Shown: positions 63,031-64,000 of the stretch, in pieces
Layout: the number at the start of each line of letters is the position of its first letter
How positions within the stretch are numbered: the first letter of the stretch is position 1
Assembly: GCF_007829035.1 (NCBI RefSeq)
Contig: NZ_VIVQ01000001.1
Coordinates: 310,001-374,000, forward strand
Reading direction: 5' to 3'
Length of the DNA: 64,000 bases
Source: Rudaeicoccus suwonensis
GTDB lineage: Bacteria > Actinomycetota > Actinomycetes > Actinomycetales > Dermatophilaceae
The notes under the pieces: model-generated
What the model saw: only the letters and a program-made list of their open reading frames with translations
Databases searched by the model: none
What the model was told of the DNA's origin: nothing
Made by a program: the position numbers and the translations under genes

Positions 63031-64000
63031 TCAGCGACCGAACTGTGCTCGCAATTCGCGCTTGAGCACCTTGTGGCTCGGGCCTAGCGGCAACTCGTGC
63101 ACGATCTCCACGCGGCGTGGGTACTTGTGCGCCGCCAGCCGCTCCTTCGACCAGGTGATGAGCGCGTCCGGGTCGACCACCACCCCGGTCTCCGGCACCA
63201 CCACCGCGCAGATCTCCTCACCGCGCTCGGCATCCGGGACACCGATCACCGACACCTGTGCGACCCCGTCATACCGCTGCAGGGTCTCTTCGACCTCGCG
63301 CGGATAGACGTTGAAACCGCCGCGGATGATGAGATCCTTGGTGCGATCGACGATCGACAGGAAGCCGTCCTCGTCCCGCATGCCGATGTCGCCGGTGCGG
63401 AACCAGCCGTCCTGCAGGGCGGCTTCGGTCGCCTCCGGATTGCCGAGGTACCCCGCGAAGATGTTGTGCCCACACAGCACGACCTCACCGCGCTCGCCGA
63501 CCGGCAGCAGCACGACGTGGTCGGTGATCGCCGGATCGGCAACCTCCGCCTCGCAGCCCCACACCGGTTGCCCGACCGTGCCGGGCCGCGGTGGCAGGTG
63601 TGACAGGTTCGTCGTCGCCGTCGGAGACGTCTCTGACAAGCCGTAGCCCTCACGCACCGTCGCGCCGAACTTCGCCTCGAACGCTTCCAGCACAGCGACC
63701 GGCAGCGATGCGCCGCCGGAGTTGCACTCCTGCAGTTGCGGCACCGGCGTGACCTCGTCCGCATGCTGCAACAGCTGGATCAGCATCGTCGGCACCGCTG
63801 ACATCCGGGTGATGTTCTCGTCATTGAGGATTCGCAGGACTTCGACGGGTTCGAAGCGCGGCACGAGCACCAGCGTCGCGCCCGCACGGAAGGTCGCGTT
63901 CAACGAGATCGACTGTCCGAAGATGTGGAACAGCGGCAGCGCCCCCAGGATCATCTCGTCGTTGCCGACGTTCCCTGTGTCGAACGCAGCAACCGTCGCG
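63031..64000 (-). CDS. long-chain acyl-CoA ligase (AMP-forming), N-terminus beyond the window
   Basis: The frame is open from the right edge to the stop at 63031, giving 322 visible residues of an ANL-superfamily ligase that activates a carboxylic acid as the CoA thioester. Visible motifs in order: PLFHIFGQS (A4-like), [26 protein letters not shown] (A5), [24 protein letters not shown] (A7), [15 protein letters not shown] (A8) and the catalytic lysine in SHKVLKREL (A10). The phosphate-binding A3 loop and the true start lie to the right of 64000. Gene name and chain-length preference cannot be set; fadD-like is the best description. Confidence 0.88.
   Translation of the reverse strand, partial: ATVAAFDTGNVGNDEMILGALPLFHIFGQSISLNATFRAGATLVLVPRFEPVEVLRILNDENITRMSAVPTMLIQLLQHADEVTPVPQLQECNSGGASLPVAVLEAFEAKFGATVREGYGLSETSPTATTNLSHLPPRPGTVGQPVWGCEAEVADPAITDHVVLLPVGERGEVVLCGHNIFAGYLGNPEATEAALQDGWFRTGDIGMRDEDGFLSIVDRTKDLIIRGGFNVYPREVEETLQRYDGVAQVSVIGVPDAERGEEICAVVVPETGVVVDPDALITWSKERLAAHKYPRRVEIVHELPLGPSHKVLKRELRAQFGR

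Noticed and set aside
63031-63954. A complete acyl-CoA ligase starting at the ATG at 63954
   Set aside because: The frame stays open to the window edge, and the 308-codon version would lack the essential N-terminal half of the enzyme.

Overview
The window is high-GC DNA with very tight gene packing: many ATGA/GTGA stop-start overlaps, frequent GTG and TTG starts, and leaderless-looking promoters. Together with a menaquinone-linked complex I, a 13E12-type HNH gene, ferredoxin-dependent KorAB and a gene block matching my recollection of Mycobacterium tuberculosis Rv2249c-Rv2252, this points to an aerobic actinomycete. A member of Micrococcales, perhaps Dermacoccaceae-like, is my guess; the family placement is inference. 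I saw no rRNA, tRNA, CRISPR array or replication origin.

Layout. 1-3646 (minus strand): a lipoprotein cut by the left edge, a serine/threonine dehydratase, a small two-helix membrane protein and an MFS exporter. 3746-8996: a glycerophospholipid block, with TetR and glpD on the minus strand, diverging across a 15-bp dyad operator from a FAD-linked oxidase and a diacylglycerol kinase, followed by a DUF1330 protein. 9001-10109: short tandem repeats and a secreted papain-like peptidase. 10373-31172: a respiratory supercluster holding menF, menG, menJ, a complete 14-gene complex I operon (nuoA-N) and a polyprenyl diphosphate synthase that probably makes the menaquinone tail. A near-consensus Rex site lies just before menJ. 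31207-36821: a GAP-family membrane protein, a TetR regulator, a PLP amino-acid deaminase/aldolase paired with a sugar-lactone oxidase, and a GT-C-like membrane protein. 36846-41603: rarD, korB, korA and a membrane protein. 41677-46201: a urease operon ureA-B-C-F-G-D without ureE, behind a highly structured leader. 46498-50191: accessory DNA with an MFS transporter, a decayed IS481-type transposase fragment and a DUF222/HNH (13E12) gene behind an SOS box. 50437-59351: a second, partial complex I operon, nuoA2-B2-C2-H2-I2-J2-K2-L2-M2-N2, with no D, E, F or G. 59398-64000: htpX, pepN and a 5'-truncated acyl-CoA ligase.

How it fits together. Isochorismate synthase, the menaquinone methyltransferase and reductase, and the prenyl synthase supply the quinone that the adjacent NADH dehydrogenase reduces. 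The Rex-like site would tie this locus to the NADH/NAD+ ratio. KorAB supplies reduced ferredoxin from 2-oxoacids, which is one conceivable electron source for the second complex I because that complex lacks the NADH-oxidising module.

The most unusual element is a 72-bp, frame-preserving repeat attached to start codons. Four tandem copies open the diacylglycerol kinase gene and one diverged copy opens nuoD. In both genes the first unit's start codon overlaps the stop codon of the gene upstream, and each unit adds 24 residues. I do not recognise it as a described element.
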